From NCBI GenBank assembly GCA_900553805.1, contig USEU01000003.1, positions 1 through 58,482 of the forward strand: DNA of 58,482 nucleotides, written 5' to 3'. The stretch is from an uncultured Eubacteriales bacterium (GTDB taxonomy: Bacteria > Bacillota > Clostridia > Oscillospirales > Oscillospiraceae). Position numbers and translations under genes: made by a program. The notes below the pieces were generated by a model. That model was not told where the DNA came from. It saw nothing but the letters and a program-made list of their open reading frames with translations, and did not search any database. Numbering within the stretch: position 1 is the stretch's first letter; every line of letters starts with the position of its first letter. Of the stretch, positions 43,002 to 50,534 are shown in pieces.

Positions 43002-43112
43002 ATGAAAAAGCAACTGAAAATCAAGGTTCAAACCAACAAGAACGCCCGCCCGGACACCGGCAAGGCACGCTGCTATGCCTGCGTCAACGGCATCGTCATT
43101 CCTGTGCTTTGA
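43002..43112 (+). CDS. 36-residue cysteine-containing peptide, function unknown
   Basis: ATG eight bases after GGAGG, promoter-like element upstream, stop TGA. The first half is basic (MKKQLKIKVQTNKNARP, six Lys/Arg in 16), followed by a short C-x2-C segment (ARCYACVNG) and a hydrophobic end (IVIPVL). There is no signal peptide. The layout recalls small regulatory or modified peptides with a leader and a short cysteine core, but no modifying enzyme of the radical SAM or LanB/M type is encoded nearby. Its last 17 bases overlap the end of the AraC gene on the other strand. It could also be a remnant of a longer gene. Coding is supported mainly by the ribosome binding site. Confidence 0.5.
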   Translation: MKKQLKIKVQTNKNARPDTGKARCYACVNGIVIPVL

Positions 43113-43854
43113 GCAGCCGCTCCGGGGCGTACCGGCTGCGGTACTGTCTCGGCGTCAGGCCGGTCTGCCTGCGGAACACACTGATGAAGTGGCTCTGGGA
43201 GCAGAACGCCAGGAAGCTGGAAATTTCGGAGCAGTCGTAATCGGTATAGCGGAGCATTCCCTCCGCCGCCCGGATACGCCGCTCCCGGATATAGGAGGAG
43301 ACCGCTTTGCCGGTCTCCTTTTTGAATAATACGGACAGATAATTCTCGTTCATCCCCACGTATTTTGCCAGGTCGCGGACGTGGATCGGCTCATGGAGAT
43401 AGGTGTCGATGTAGCTCAGGCATTCCCGCACCGGCTTGGCGCAGCTGCGGCGGCGCTTGACGGCAGTCATTTCCTTCAGATAAAAGGCCAGCATTTCCCG
43501 GTGCAGGTCGATGACCTGCTGGGAGCCGTCCAGCGCGTCCATTTTCTGGATGAACAGGTCGCTGATGTTGTAGGCCCGTTCCTCGTCCAGCCCGCCCTCG
43601 ATGCAGCTGCGGCAGCACAGGGTCACGCTGGCCACGAACAGATACTTGTAATTGCGCACCGGGTCGCGGGATACCCGCCCCTGAAGCGCCTCCCGGAAGG
43701 TCTGGTCCCCGTGCTCCACCGCCTGGGGGTTGGCGTCGCGCAGCAGCTCCATTTCCAGCAGCTCCTGCCCCCGCCCCGCGTGGCGGAAGTGATTCTCCCG
43801 GTTCACGAATTCCAGATAAAACAACTGCCGCTCGTCGATCCCCAGCTCTTCCAT
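43096..43854 (-). CDS. AraC family transcriptional regulator
   Basis: 252 residues from the ATG preceded by AAGGAGG; the longer frame upstream is another reading of the DUF6320 gene. The last 100 residues are two HTH_18 helix-turn-helix motifs: IHVRDLAKYVGMNENYLSVL, and CSEISSFLAFCSQSHFISVF followed by RRQTGLTPRQYR. The first 150 residues form a helical, mostly unrecognised sensing part with an 'RNYKYLFVASVTLCCRSCIE' stretch seen in lachnospiral AraC regulators. Last gene of the seven-gene operon, ten bases after DUF6320; probably controls it. Confidence 0.9.
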   Translation of the reverse strand: MEELGIDERQLFYLEFVNRENHFRHAGRGQELLEMELLRDANPQAVEHGDQTFREALQGRVSRDPVRNYKYLFVASVTLCCRSCIEGGLDEERAYNISDLFIQKMDALDGSQQVIDLHREMLAFYLKEMTAVKRRRSCAKPVRECLSYIDTYLHEPIHVRDLAKYVGMNENYLSVLFKKETGKAVSSYIRERRIRAAEGMLRYTDYDCSEISSFLAFCSQSHFISVFRRQTGLTPRQYRSRYAPERLLKAQE

Positions 43855-43864
43855 GGCTTCCTCC

Positions 43865-44554
43865 TTACAAAAAGGCGCGCTTGCGGATGGCGTTGCCCAG
43901 GGGGCGGATGATGCCCGCCAATATCCAGAACAGGCCGATGGAGCCAAGCAGCGCCACCGGGTACAGGCTCCACACAAACATCCGCTTGTCAAAGGTGATG
44001 CAGATGAAAAATTCCAGCAGCATGGCCGAGCAGCCGAAGGCGATGCAGATACCCCCCAGCTGGAAGAAGCGCCCCCGCCGGACGTACTTGACGATGGCGG
44101 CGGAGCCGGTGACCAGCGCGCCGTAAATACCCGTCACCGGGAAGGCCAGGGACAGATACCAATGCCCGCCCACGGCCAGATCGATGTACAGCAGCATCAG
44201 GTTCACCGCCACAAAATCGATGGCCAGCAGCACCACCGCGTTGGGCCGGGCAAACCACAGCGGGAGCACCAGCAGCACATAGCCGGTGAGCAGCCCCGCC
44301 AGCACAAAGCCCGACCATGTCACCTGGTCGGCCAGGAGGAAATCGATCAGCAGGCACGCGCCCACGGCCACCAGGAAAAACACCGTCAGCAGATACCGCA
44401 GGCCGCTGCGCTCCGCCTCCGGGGCGGTCCACTGCCGGGGATACAGGCTGGGGCCGGGCGTGCGCTGCAAATCGGGATGGTAGGCGCGCAGGCCGCACAG
44501 GGGGCATTTTTCCTCCCCCGCACCCAGCTTCACGCCGCAGTTCATACAATACAT
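43865..44554 (-). CDS. DUF6320 family membrane protein with zinc-ribbon N-terminus
   Basis: 229 residues. The N-terminal knuckle has two C-x2-C pairs (YCMNCGVKL, EKCPLCGLR), followed by six to seven membrane helices from about residue 52. This matches DUF6320, which in Clostridia commonly follows the condensation-like acyltransferase gene found directly upstream here. The ATG touches the acyltransferase stop codon (TAAATG), with AAAGGA within its last codons. Function unknown. Constant neighbourhood suggests a membrane partner of the acyltransferase, for example presenting or exporting an acylated product. Confidence 0.85.
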   Translation of the reverse strand: MYCMNCGVKLGAGEEKCPLCGLRAYHPDLQRTPGPSLYPRQWTAPEAERSGLRYLLTVFFLVAVGACLLIDFLLADQVTWSGFVLAGLLTGYVLLVLPLWFARPNAVVLLAIDFVAVNLMLLYIDLAVGGHWYLSLAFPVTGIYGALVTGSAAIVKYVRRGRFFQLGGICIAFGCSAMLLEFFICITFDKRMFVWSLYPVALLGSIGLFWILAGIIRPLGNAIRKRAFL

Positions 44555-45817
44555 TTATGTCGTCCTTTCGTTGCTGTCCACGGTGACCTCCAGGCCCAGC
44601 TCCACCAGCCGGTTCAGGAAATCCCGCTCCAGCCGGGGCTGCCGGGTAGAGCGGATCAGATCGATGCGGGTCACGCCGCCGTAGGATACCACGCTGCAAT
44701 TATTGGGATAGGTGGCCTGGGGGCCGATGGTGAAGTCCAGATAGCGCACATAGGGGCGCATTTCCTCCGGCAGCTCCGATTTTCCCAGGTTGGAGATATT
44801 CAGGCTGCCCTTGCATTCCCCCACCCGGTTGTATACCATGCGCATGACCGCGTCCTTGACGGGGCGGGGCATGATGCGGATAAAATAATTCTGGGACGGC
44901 TGCACGTTGGCGGCCACCCGCGCCGCCATCTGCTGGCGGGTGACCTGGGTATCCAGCTGGCTCTGCACCGCGCGGATCAGGTCCTCCAGGGTATAGGCCC
45001 CCAGCCGGGGATCGACGCCCACATTAACGGCCAGCGCGAAATTGCGCAGCGTGGAGCCGCCCAGCACCCGGCGCAGGTCCACCGCCACGGTGACCTTGGC
45101 CCAGCGGCCCCGCTGGGGGAGGTGGGCCAGAGCCAGCACGGACTGGAGCATCACCGCGCTGAGCAGGGCGGTGACGGTGCAGTGGTGCTGATGGGCCAGA
45201 TCCAGCAGCTGCTCCTGGGGGACGGAGGCGATGATCAGATGCAGAAAGCCGTCCTCCTCCCGCGCCCCCCGCAGCCGCAGGGCGTTTTCCTCCCGGCGGC
45301 TCAGGGCAATGCTCCCGGCGGTCTGGTTGAAGCGGTCCTCCAGCTCCTCCGCCGTTGGCTTCTGACAGATGTCCAGCACCCCGAAGCCCGGGGTGATTTT
45401 TATTTCGTGGGCCAGCGTCAGATAGGCGGCGGTGAGGGTTTTCAGAAAGCACATGCCGCCGCTGCCGTCGGTGACGGCGTGAAAGTACTCCACAGCAATG
45501 CGGTTTTCATAGTAGAGCACCCGGAAGCAGCACTGCCGCAGCTCCCGCCCGGTCATGTGGATCAGGGGGCAGGCGCCCTCCGGCCGGACCTTCGGCGGGC
45601 GGGAGAGCCGCTGCAAATAATACCAGAACATGCCCTTGCGCAGGCACACATAGACGGAGGGAAACCGGGGCAGCAGCATGTCCACCGCCCGCTGCAAAAT
45701 CTCCGGCCGGACCGTCTCGTTCAGCGTGGCGGACACGCGGAACGCATTGGTCCAGTCCCGCCGCCGCACGGCGGGGAAGATCAACGCGGCATTGTCCAGC
45801 CGAAACCAATCCGCCAT
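44555..45817 (-). CDS. condensation-domain-like acyltransferase (alcohol acetyltransferase-like)
   Basis: 420 residues, stand-alone. The chloramphenicol-acetyltransferase/condensation fold is indicated by the HHxxxDG-like motif EYFHAVTDGSGGM (about 113-125) and the C-terminal VNVGVDPRLG and GSLNISNLGK segments (the DFGWG-like region replaced). No carrier-protein domain or adenylation domain occurs here or nearby, so it does not look like peptide synthesis. Relatives are labelled alcohol acetyltransferase and pair with DUF6320. It is embedded after the ABC importer genes, 33 bases after the binding protein's stop, suggesting that an imported compound or lipid is acylated. ATG after AAGGAGG. 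Confidence 0.82.
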   Translation of the reverse strand: MADWFRLDNAALIFPAVRRRDWTNAFRVSATLNETVRPEILQRAVDMLLPRFPSVYVCLRKGMFWYYLQRLSRPPKVRPEGACPLIHMTGRELRQCCFRVLYYENRIAVEYFHAVTDGSGGMCFLKTLTAAYLTLAHEIKITPGFGVLDICQKPTAEELEDRFNQTAGSIALSRREENALRLRGAREEDGFLHLIIASVPQEQLLDLAHQHHCTVTALLSAVMLQSVLALAHLPQRGRWAKVTVAVDLRRVLGGSTLRNFALAVNVGVDPRLGAYTLEDLIRAVQSQLDTQVTRQQMAARVAANVQPSQNYFIRIMPRPVKDAVMRMVYNRVGECKGSLNISNLGKSELPEEMRPYVRYLDFTIGPQATYPNNCSVVSYGGVTRIDLIRSTRQPRLERDFLNRLVELGLEVTVDSNERTT

Positions 45818-45850
45818 GGGCGGCCTCCTTTCTTGGGCATCGCTGCCCCG

Positions 45851-47440
45851 TTATTTTTTCTTTTTCCGCCTTTTCAGGCCCTGGGCAGCCAGATAGGCAA
45901 GGATGCCCACCCAGCACACGGCCAAGGCTGCCAGCAGAGCGACAGACTGGGCCGGCAGCGGCCCCAGATCCTGGTTCCCGGCATCGGACTGCTGGATCTG
46001 GTCCAGGCGGTACAGGGAGCGGGTATCGGCATAGAGATTTGTAATAAAGTCATCGTCCACGGTCTTCTTCCTGCGGACGGATTTGGTCACGTTTTCGATC
46101 AGCTCCCCGGCGGCGCTGCGCAGTGACGCGGAGCCGTTGAATACCGGGGTGGTGAAGGTGTTTTCCGTGTTGGCAAGCAGCAGCTTCACCGCCTCCAGCT
46201 TGACGGAATAGTGCTCGCTGTCGTCCTCGCCCTCCCGGCTCAGGTAATCCTGATAGGCTTCGCTTCCCTGGGCCTTGGTGGTGACGGGAACATAGCCCTC
46301 GGTGCAGGAGTAGCGGATCTGCACGCTGTCCGTGAGCAGATACTGCATGAAGAGCCAGGAGGCCAGCACCTCCTGGGGGTCCTCCTTGTTGAACAGACAC
46401 ATGGAGGGGCCCTGGGAGATCATGGTCGGGTGCCCCGGGTCATACTGGGGAACGGGCAGCACCGCCGTCTCGAATTCCACCAGGGAATCGGCGCTGATGT
46501 CCAGCAGGGGCGCGTGGCTGCCCATCCAGGTGGAGCCCGCGGTGGAGTCCACAGCGAAGATGCACTGCCCCGCGTTCAGGAAATTGGCCGGATAACTGGA
46601 GATGGCAAAGGTGGAAAAGGCGCGGGTCTTGGCGTGCTCCGCCACGGTTTTCAGAATTTCCCTCGTGGTGTCGTTGAACAGGCCGATGCGGCCGGTGGCG
46701 TCGGCATAGTCCGCGTCCAGCTGGCGGAGCATCTGGATCATCATATTGTCCGTGGACTTATAGATGAAGGGGATCATCACCTTCTGCCCGTTGACCTTGA
46801 ACAGCTCCCCGTCCTTTTCCATGGCGGCCTCGCTGACCTGCCAGACAAAGTCCCAGGTCAGCACCTCCGGCAGGGTGAAGCCCAGCTGCTCCACATAGTC
46901 CTTGTTCACATAGCAGGCCTCCGTGGAGCGCATATAGGGCAGCGCGTACTGGTGCCCGGCAAAATTGCATTCGCTCAGGAATTCCGGCACGATCTCGTCC
47001 TTGGTGGGGGCGTCGAAATTCACCTTGCTGCCCCCCAGGCCGTAGCCCGGATCCGTGAGCAGCTCATCCAGGGGCACCACCACATTTTCGCCGGTGAGGT
47101 AGGTGGCGATGTGGTCGGGATAGGTGATGCACACATTGGGAGTGGTGGCGGTGGCAATGTTGGTAATGACGTCGTTGTAGATGCGGCTGTAATCGGTGTA
47201 CAGCCGCATTTCCACGGTGATGTTGGGGTACAGCGCGTGGAACTCGGCAATGGCCTGCTTGTAGATATTGGCCTGGGTGATGTTGGTGTCGTTCTTGGCC
47301 CAGAAGGTGACGGTAAACTGGCGGCTGGTATCCAGCTCCTGTGGCAGCTGGAAGCCGGAGCGCTCCCGGGCCCCGTGGCAGCCGGTAAGGGTCAGCAGCA
47401 GGGCGGCGACCAGCAGCAGGGCAAGCATTCTTTTTTTCAT
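45851..47440 (-). CDS. ABC importer solute-binding lipoprotein with C-terminal membrane helix
   Basis: 529 residues. The lipobox LTGC places the lipidated cysteine at residue 21. The mature part is a family 1-type carbohydrate-binding protein (VTFWAKNDTNITQANIYKQA, NVCITYPDHIATYLTGENVV, FAVDSTAGSTWMG). Unusually, the last 35 residues form a membrane helix (SVALLAALAVCWVGILAYLA) followed by KRRKKKK, giving a second anchor in addition to the lipid. Start ATG overlaps the upstream permease stop by four bases; GGAGG is nine bases upstream. It follows the two permeases in the operon and should deliver ligand to them. Confidence 0.88.
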   Translation of the reverse strand: MKKRMLALLLVAALLLTLTGCHGARERSGFQLPQELDTSRQFTVTFWAKNDTNITQANIYKQAIAEFHALYPNITVEMRLYTDYSRIYNDVITNIATATTPNVCITYPDHIATYLTGENVVVPLDELLTDPGYGLGGSKVNFDAPTKDEIVPEFLSECNFAGHQYALPYMRSTEACYVNKDYVEQLGFTLPEVLTWDFVWQVSEAAMEKDGELFKVNGQKVMIPFIYKSTDNMMIQMLRQLDADYADATGRIGLFNDTTREILKTVAEHAKTRAFSTFAISSYPANFLNAGQCIFAVDSTAGSTWMGSHAPLLDISADSLVEFETAVLPVPQYDPGHPTMISQGPSMCLFNKEDPQEVLASWLFMQYLLTDSVQIRYSCTEGYVPVTTKAQGSEAYQDYLSREGEDDSEHYSVKLEAVKLLLANTENTFTTPVFNGSASLRSAAGELIENVTKSVRRKKTVDDDFITNLYADTRSLYRLDQIQQSDAGNQDLGPLPAQSVALLAALAVCWVGILAYLAAQGLKRRKKKK

Positions 47441-48270
47441 CCCTTGGTGCCTCCTCTTGCCACACCGGCCATGATCTTCTTGTGGAAGAGCAGGAACAGC
47501 ACGATCAGCGGCAGGGAGATCACCACCACCGCCGCCATCATGGCGGGGATGTTCTCCCGCCCGAAGCCGTTTTCCCGGATCTCCTGAATGCCCACGGACA
47601 CCAGGAAGTGGTCCGGGTCCGTGGTCACCAGCCGGGGCCAGATGTAGCTGTTCCAGCACTCGATGACCTTCAGAATGGTCACGGTGACGATGGTGGGCTG
47701 GCAGATGGGGATCATGACCTTCCACAGGTATTTCAGATCGGAGGTGCCGTCCACCTTGGCGGCGTAGTAGAGCTCGTCGGGGATCTGGGCAAAATTTTCC
47801 TTGAGCAGATAGATGTAGAACACCGAGGTCACCGAGGGCAAAATCAGCCCGGCGAAGGTATTGCGCAGGTTGGCGTCGGTGACGGTGACGTAATTGGTAA
47901 TGACCACCAGTTCATTGGGGATCATCATCAAAGAGAGGAACAGGGTGAACGCCAGATTCTTCCCCCGGAAGTTGAGCCGGGCAAAGGCAAAGGCCGCCAG
48001 CACCGTCACCACCAGCATCAGCGCCGTGGTAATGACGGTGAACACAAGGGTGTTCAGAAAATATTTGGCCAAAGGCACTGCCCGGAAGGCGTCGGCATAG
48101 TTTTGCAGGGTGGGGGTCAGGGTAAAGAGCTTGGGCACATACTCGCTGTTGTAGCCGGAGTAGCTTTTCACGGAGGTCAGCAGCATCCAGTAGAAGGGGA
48201 ACAGCACCAGGATGGCCCACAGGATCAGCAGCGCGTAGATCAGGCCGCGGCGGAAACCGTCTTTTTTCAT
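47437..48270 (-). CDS. carbohydrate-type ABC permease (MalG-like)
   Basis: 277 residues from the ATG after GAGGTG; a start six codons earlier overlaps the preceding gene more. Six membrane helices. The EAA loop that contacts the ATPase reads YYAAKVDGTSDLKYLWKVMI with PICQPT. The N-terminus resembles the second permease of sugar importers (FPFYWMLLTSVKS). It overlaps the binding-protein gene by four bases. The substrate is unknown; CUT1-type importers handle oligosaccharides, glycerol phosphate or related polar compounds. Confidence 0.92.
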   Translation of the reverse strand: MKKDGFRRGLIYALLILWAILVLFPFYWMLLTSVKSYSGYNSEYVPKLFTLTPTLQNYADAFRAVPLAKYFLNTLVFTVITTALMLVVTVLAAFAFARLNFRGKNLAFTLFLSLMMIPNELVVITNYVTVTDANLRNTFAGLILPSVTSVFYIYLLKENFAQIPDELYYAAKVDGTSDLKYLWKVMIPICQPTIVTVTILKVIECWNSYIWPRLVTTDPDHFLVSVGIQEIRENGFGRENIPAMMAAVVVISLPLIVLFLLFHKKIMAGVARGGTKG

Positions 48271-48280
48271 ATCCGTCACC

Positions 48281-49174
48281 TCACACATAATGCACGTGCT
48301 TTTTGCTCACCAGCAGATTGATGCAGGTGATGGTCAGCACGATGGCAAACAGGATGATGGCCGCGGCGGAGGCATAGGAGGGGTAGCCGCCGGAGTTGCC
48401 GTAGAGCATGTCGTACACATAGCCCACAATGGTGTTCATCTGGGCGTTGTTCAGGTTCACGCCGAAGAGGGCCACCGCGTCGCTGTACGCCTTGAAAGCT
48501 CCGATGAAGCCGGTGATCACCAGATAGAAGATGGACGGGGAGATCATGGGCAGGGTGATGCGGGTAAACATCCGCCACCGGGAGGTGCCGTCCACCTTGG
48601 CGGCGTTGTAATAGGTCTGATTCACCGAGGCCAGGGCGCTGGTGAGGATCAGGATCTTAAAGGGCATGACGATCCACACCGTGTAGAAGCACAGCACGAA
48701 CATCTTCGCCCAGTAGGGCCCGTCGATGAAGTCCACCGGGGCGATGCCGACGACCCCCAGCAGCAGGTTCACCAGCCCGTCGGAATAGGGCGTCTTTTTA
48801 AAGAGGATCATGAATACCAGGCCCACCGCCAGCGTGTTGGTCACGTAGGGCAGGAAGAACACGGTCTGGAACAGCTCCCGCAGCCGTCCGACGGAATTCA
48901 GCGCCACGGAGATCAGCAGCGCCAGGCCGGTGGACAGAGGCACGGTGATGATGACCAGAATGAAGGTATTTTTCAGCGCCTGCAAAAAATAGGGGTCGTG
49001 AAGCACATAGGAGAAATTGAAGGTGCCCACCCCGGAATAGGTCTGGGAGGCAAAGTTGAAGCCCTCCTCAAAGGAATACACAAACACGTCGATGAGGGGA
49101 TAGACCATAAACACCCCCAGGAAGGCGAACGCGGGCAGCAGGTACAGCCAGCCCTTTTTGCTCTGTTGTTCCAT
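48281..49174 (-). CDS. carbohydrate-type ABC permease (MalF-like)
   Basis: 297 residues, six membrane helices. N-terminal helix YLLPAFAFLGVFMVYPLIDV; the EAA loop reads YYNAAKVDGTSRWRMFTRIT followed by LPMISPS. First permease of the pair and 12 bases after the ATPase gene. ATG preceded by AAGCGGC, a weak site that suggests coupling to the ATPase gene. Confidence 0.92.
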   Translation of the reverse strand: MEQQSKKGWLYLLPAFAFLGVFMVYPLIDVFVYSFEEGFNFASQTYSGVGTFNFSYVLHDPYFLQALKNTFILVIITVPLSTGLALLISVALNSVGRLRELFQTVFFLPYVTNTLAVGLVFMILFKKTPYSDGLVNLLLGVVGIAPVDFIDGPYWAKMFVLCFYTVWIVMPFKILILTSALASVNQTYYNAAKVDGTSRWRMFTRITLPMISPSIFYLVITGFIGAFKAYSDAVALFGVNLNNAQMNTIVGYVYDMLYGNSGGYPSYASAAAIILFAIVLTITCINLLVSKKHVHYV

Positions 49175-49186
49175 GCCGCTTCCCCC

Positions 49187-50287
49187 TTACACCGCCTGGA
49201 AGGGGATGCGCCGCTCGGTCTGCGGATCGAACAGCAGCACCTTATGGGGCTTCAGGCGGAAGCGGACCTCTGCCGCCTCCCGGCTGACGGGGGCGTCGGA
49301 AGCGATAATGGCCCGGATAGCCGCCCCCTGGAACGCCGGATGGGTGCCCACCACGCTGACATCCCGGCCCATGACCTCCACGTTCAGCAGGCCGCATTTC
49401 AGCGTGCCCTCCGGGTCGGGCACGAAGCCCTCCGGCCGGATGCCCACGGTGACCTTCCCGTCGGCAGCGCCCCGCAGCTGCATCACCGCGTCCTCGCCCA
49501 GGTAGAGCGTGCCGCCCCGGACCTCGCCGTCGAACACATTGATGGGGGGCGTGCCCAGGAACTTGGCAACGAAGAGATTCACCGGGTCGTCGTACACCTG
49601 CTGGGGCTTGCCGATCTGGTGGATCACCCCGGCCTTCATCACCACGATGCAGTCGGAAATGCTCATGGCCTCCTCCTGGTCGTGGGTGACAAAAATAGTG
49701 GTGATGCCGGTGGCCTTCTGGATGCGGCGGATCTCCTCCCGGGTTTGCAGCCGCAGCCGGGCGTCCAGGTTGGACAGCGGCTCGTCCAGCAGCAGCACCC
49801 GGGGCATCTTCACCAAAGCGCGGGCGATGGCCACCCGCTGCTGCTGGCCGCCGGAAAGCTCGCTGGGCTTGCGCTCCATCAGGCCGTCGATCTGCACCAG
49901 CTTTGCCGCCTCCTGCGCCCGGCGGAGCATCTCCGCCTTGGAGAGCTTGTCCTTGCCCTTCCGATTTTCCAGGGGAAAGAGGATGTTCTGCTCCACGGTC
50001 AGGTGGGGATACAGGGCGTAGTTCTGGAACACCATGCCCACCCCCCGCCGCTCAGCGGGCAGCTCGGTCACGTCCTCGTCCGCGAAGAAGACCCGTCCCT
50101 CAGTGGGAGTTTGCAGGCCGGAGATCATGTAAAGCGTGGTGCTCTTGCCGCAGCCGGAGGGGCCCAGCAGGCCGATCAGCTTGCCGTCGGGGATCTCAAA
50201 ATTGAAGTGATCCACCGCCACGGTGTCCGCGCCGCCCCGCTTGCGGCTGGGGAAAATCTTGGTCAGGTTCTGCAAAACGACTTTCAT
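49187..50287 (-). CDS. ABC importer ATPase (MalK/UgpC/MsmX-like)
   Basis: 366 residues. Walker A GPSGCGKST (about 42-50), Q-loop VFQNYALYPHLT, signature LSGGQQQRVAIARAL, Walker B RVLLLDEPLSNLDA, H-loop FVTHDQEEAM, then the regulatory OB-type domain (about 240-366, DGKVTVGIRPEGF) typical of the MalK class. Having its own ATPase means the importer need not borrow a shared MsmX. First gene of the operon; promoter at 50353-50381; ATG preceded by AGGGA. Confidence 0.94.
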   Translation of the reverse strand: MKVVLQNLTKIFPSRKRGGADTVAVDHFNFEIPDGKLIGLLGPSGCGKSTTLYMISGLQTPTEGRVFFADEDVTELPAERRGVGMVFQNYALYPHLTVEQNILFPLENRKGKDKLSKAEMLRRAQEAAKLVQIDGLMERKPSELSGGQQQRVAIARALVKMPRVLLLDEPLSNLDARLRLQTREEIRRIQKATGITTIFVTHDQEEAMSISDCIVVMKAGVIHQIGKPQQVYDDPVNLFVAKFLGTPPINVFDGEVRGGTLYLGEDAVMQLRGAADGKVTVGIRPEGFVPDPEGTLKCGLLNVEVMGRDVSVVGTHPAFQGAAIRAIIASDAPVSREAAEVRFRLKPHKVLLFDPQTERRIPFQAV

Positions 50288-50352
50288 GGTCTCTGTTCCC
50301 TCCTGAGGTGAGTGGGCCGGAAAAATCCGGCAAAGGCGGTCTTATTGGTGCC

Positions 50353-50381
50353 ATTATACTCCCCCGGCCTTTTGGACGCAA
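50353..50381 (-). promoter_or_regulatory. promoter of the ABC-acyltransferase operon
   Basis: TTGCGT (50376-50381), 17 bases, TATAAT (50353-50358), about 65 bases before the ATPase gene. The weak -35 box suits activator control, for example by the AraC protein of this operon. Confidence 0.6.
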
Positions 50382-50434
50382 CAATAATTTCACATTTGCG
50401 CCGTTTTTTGTTCATCCCCGCCGCCAATGAGGAA

Positions 50435-50462
50435 TTGACAAGCGGGCCGGATATGATAAAAT
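50435..50462 (+). promoter_or_regulatory. promoter of the TPR-like/RCC1 gene
   Basis: TTGACA (50435-50440), 16 bases, TAAAAT (50457-50462), about 65 bases before the start codon. Confidence 0.65.
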
Positions 50463-50534
50463 GGAGACGTATGATTTTCACTTCCGCCCCACGGGGCGTG
50501 ATCTGCCGCGATAACCCGAAGGAGAAGACCCTCT

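Noticed and set aside
43854..43992. Longer N-terminus for the AraC regulator
   Set aside because: The extension reads through the DUF6320 gene out of frame, is Cys/Trp/Ala-rich without similarity, and the AAGGAGG site supports 43854.
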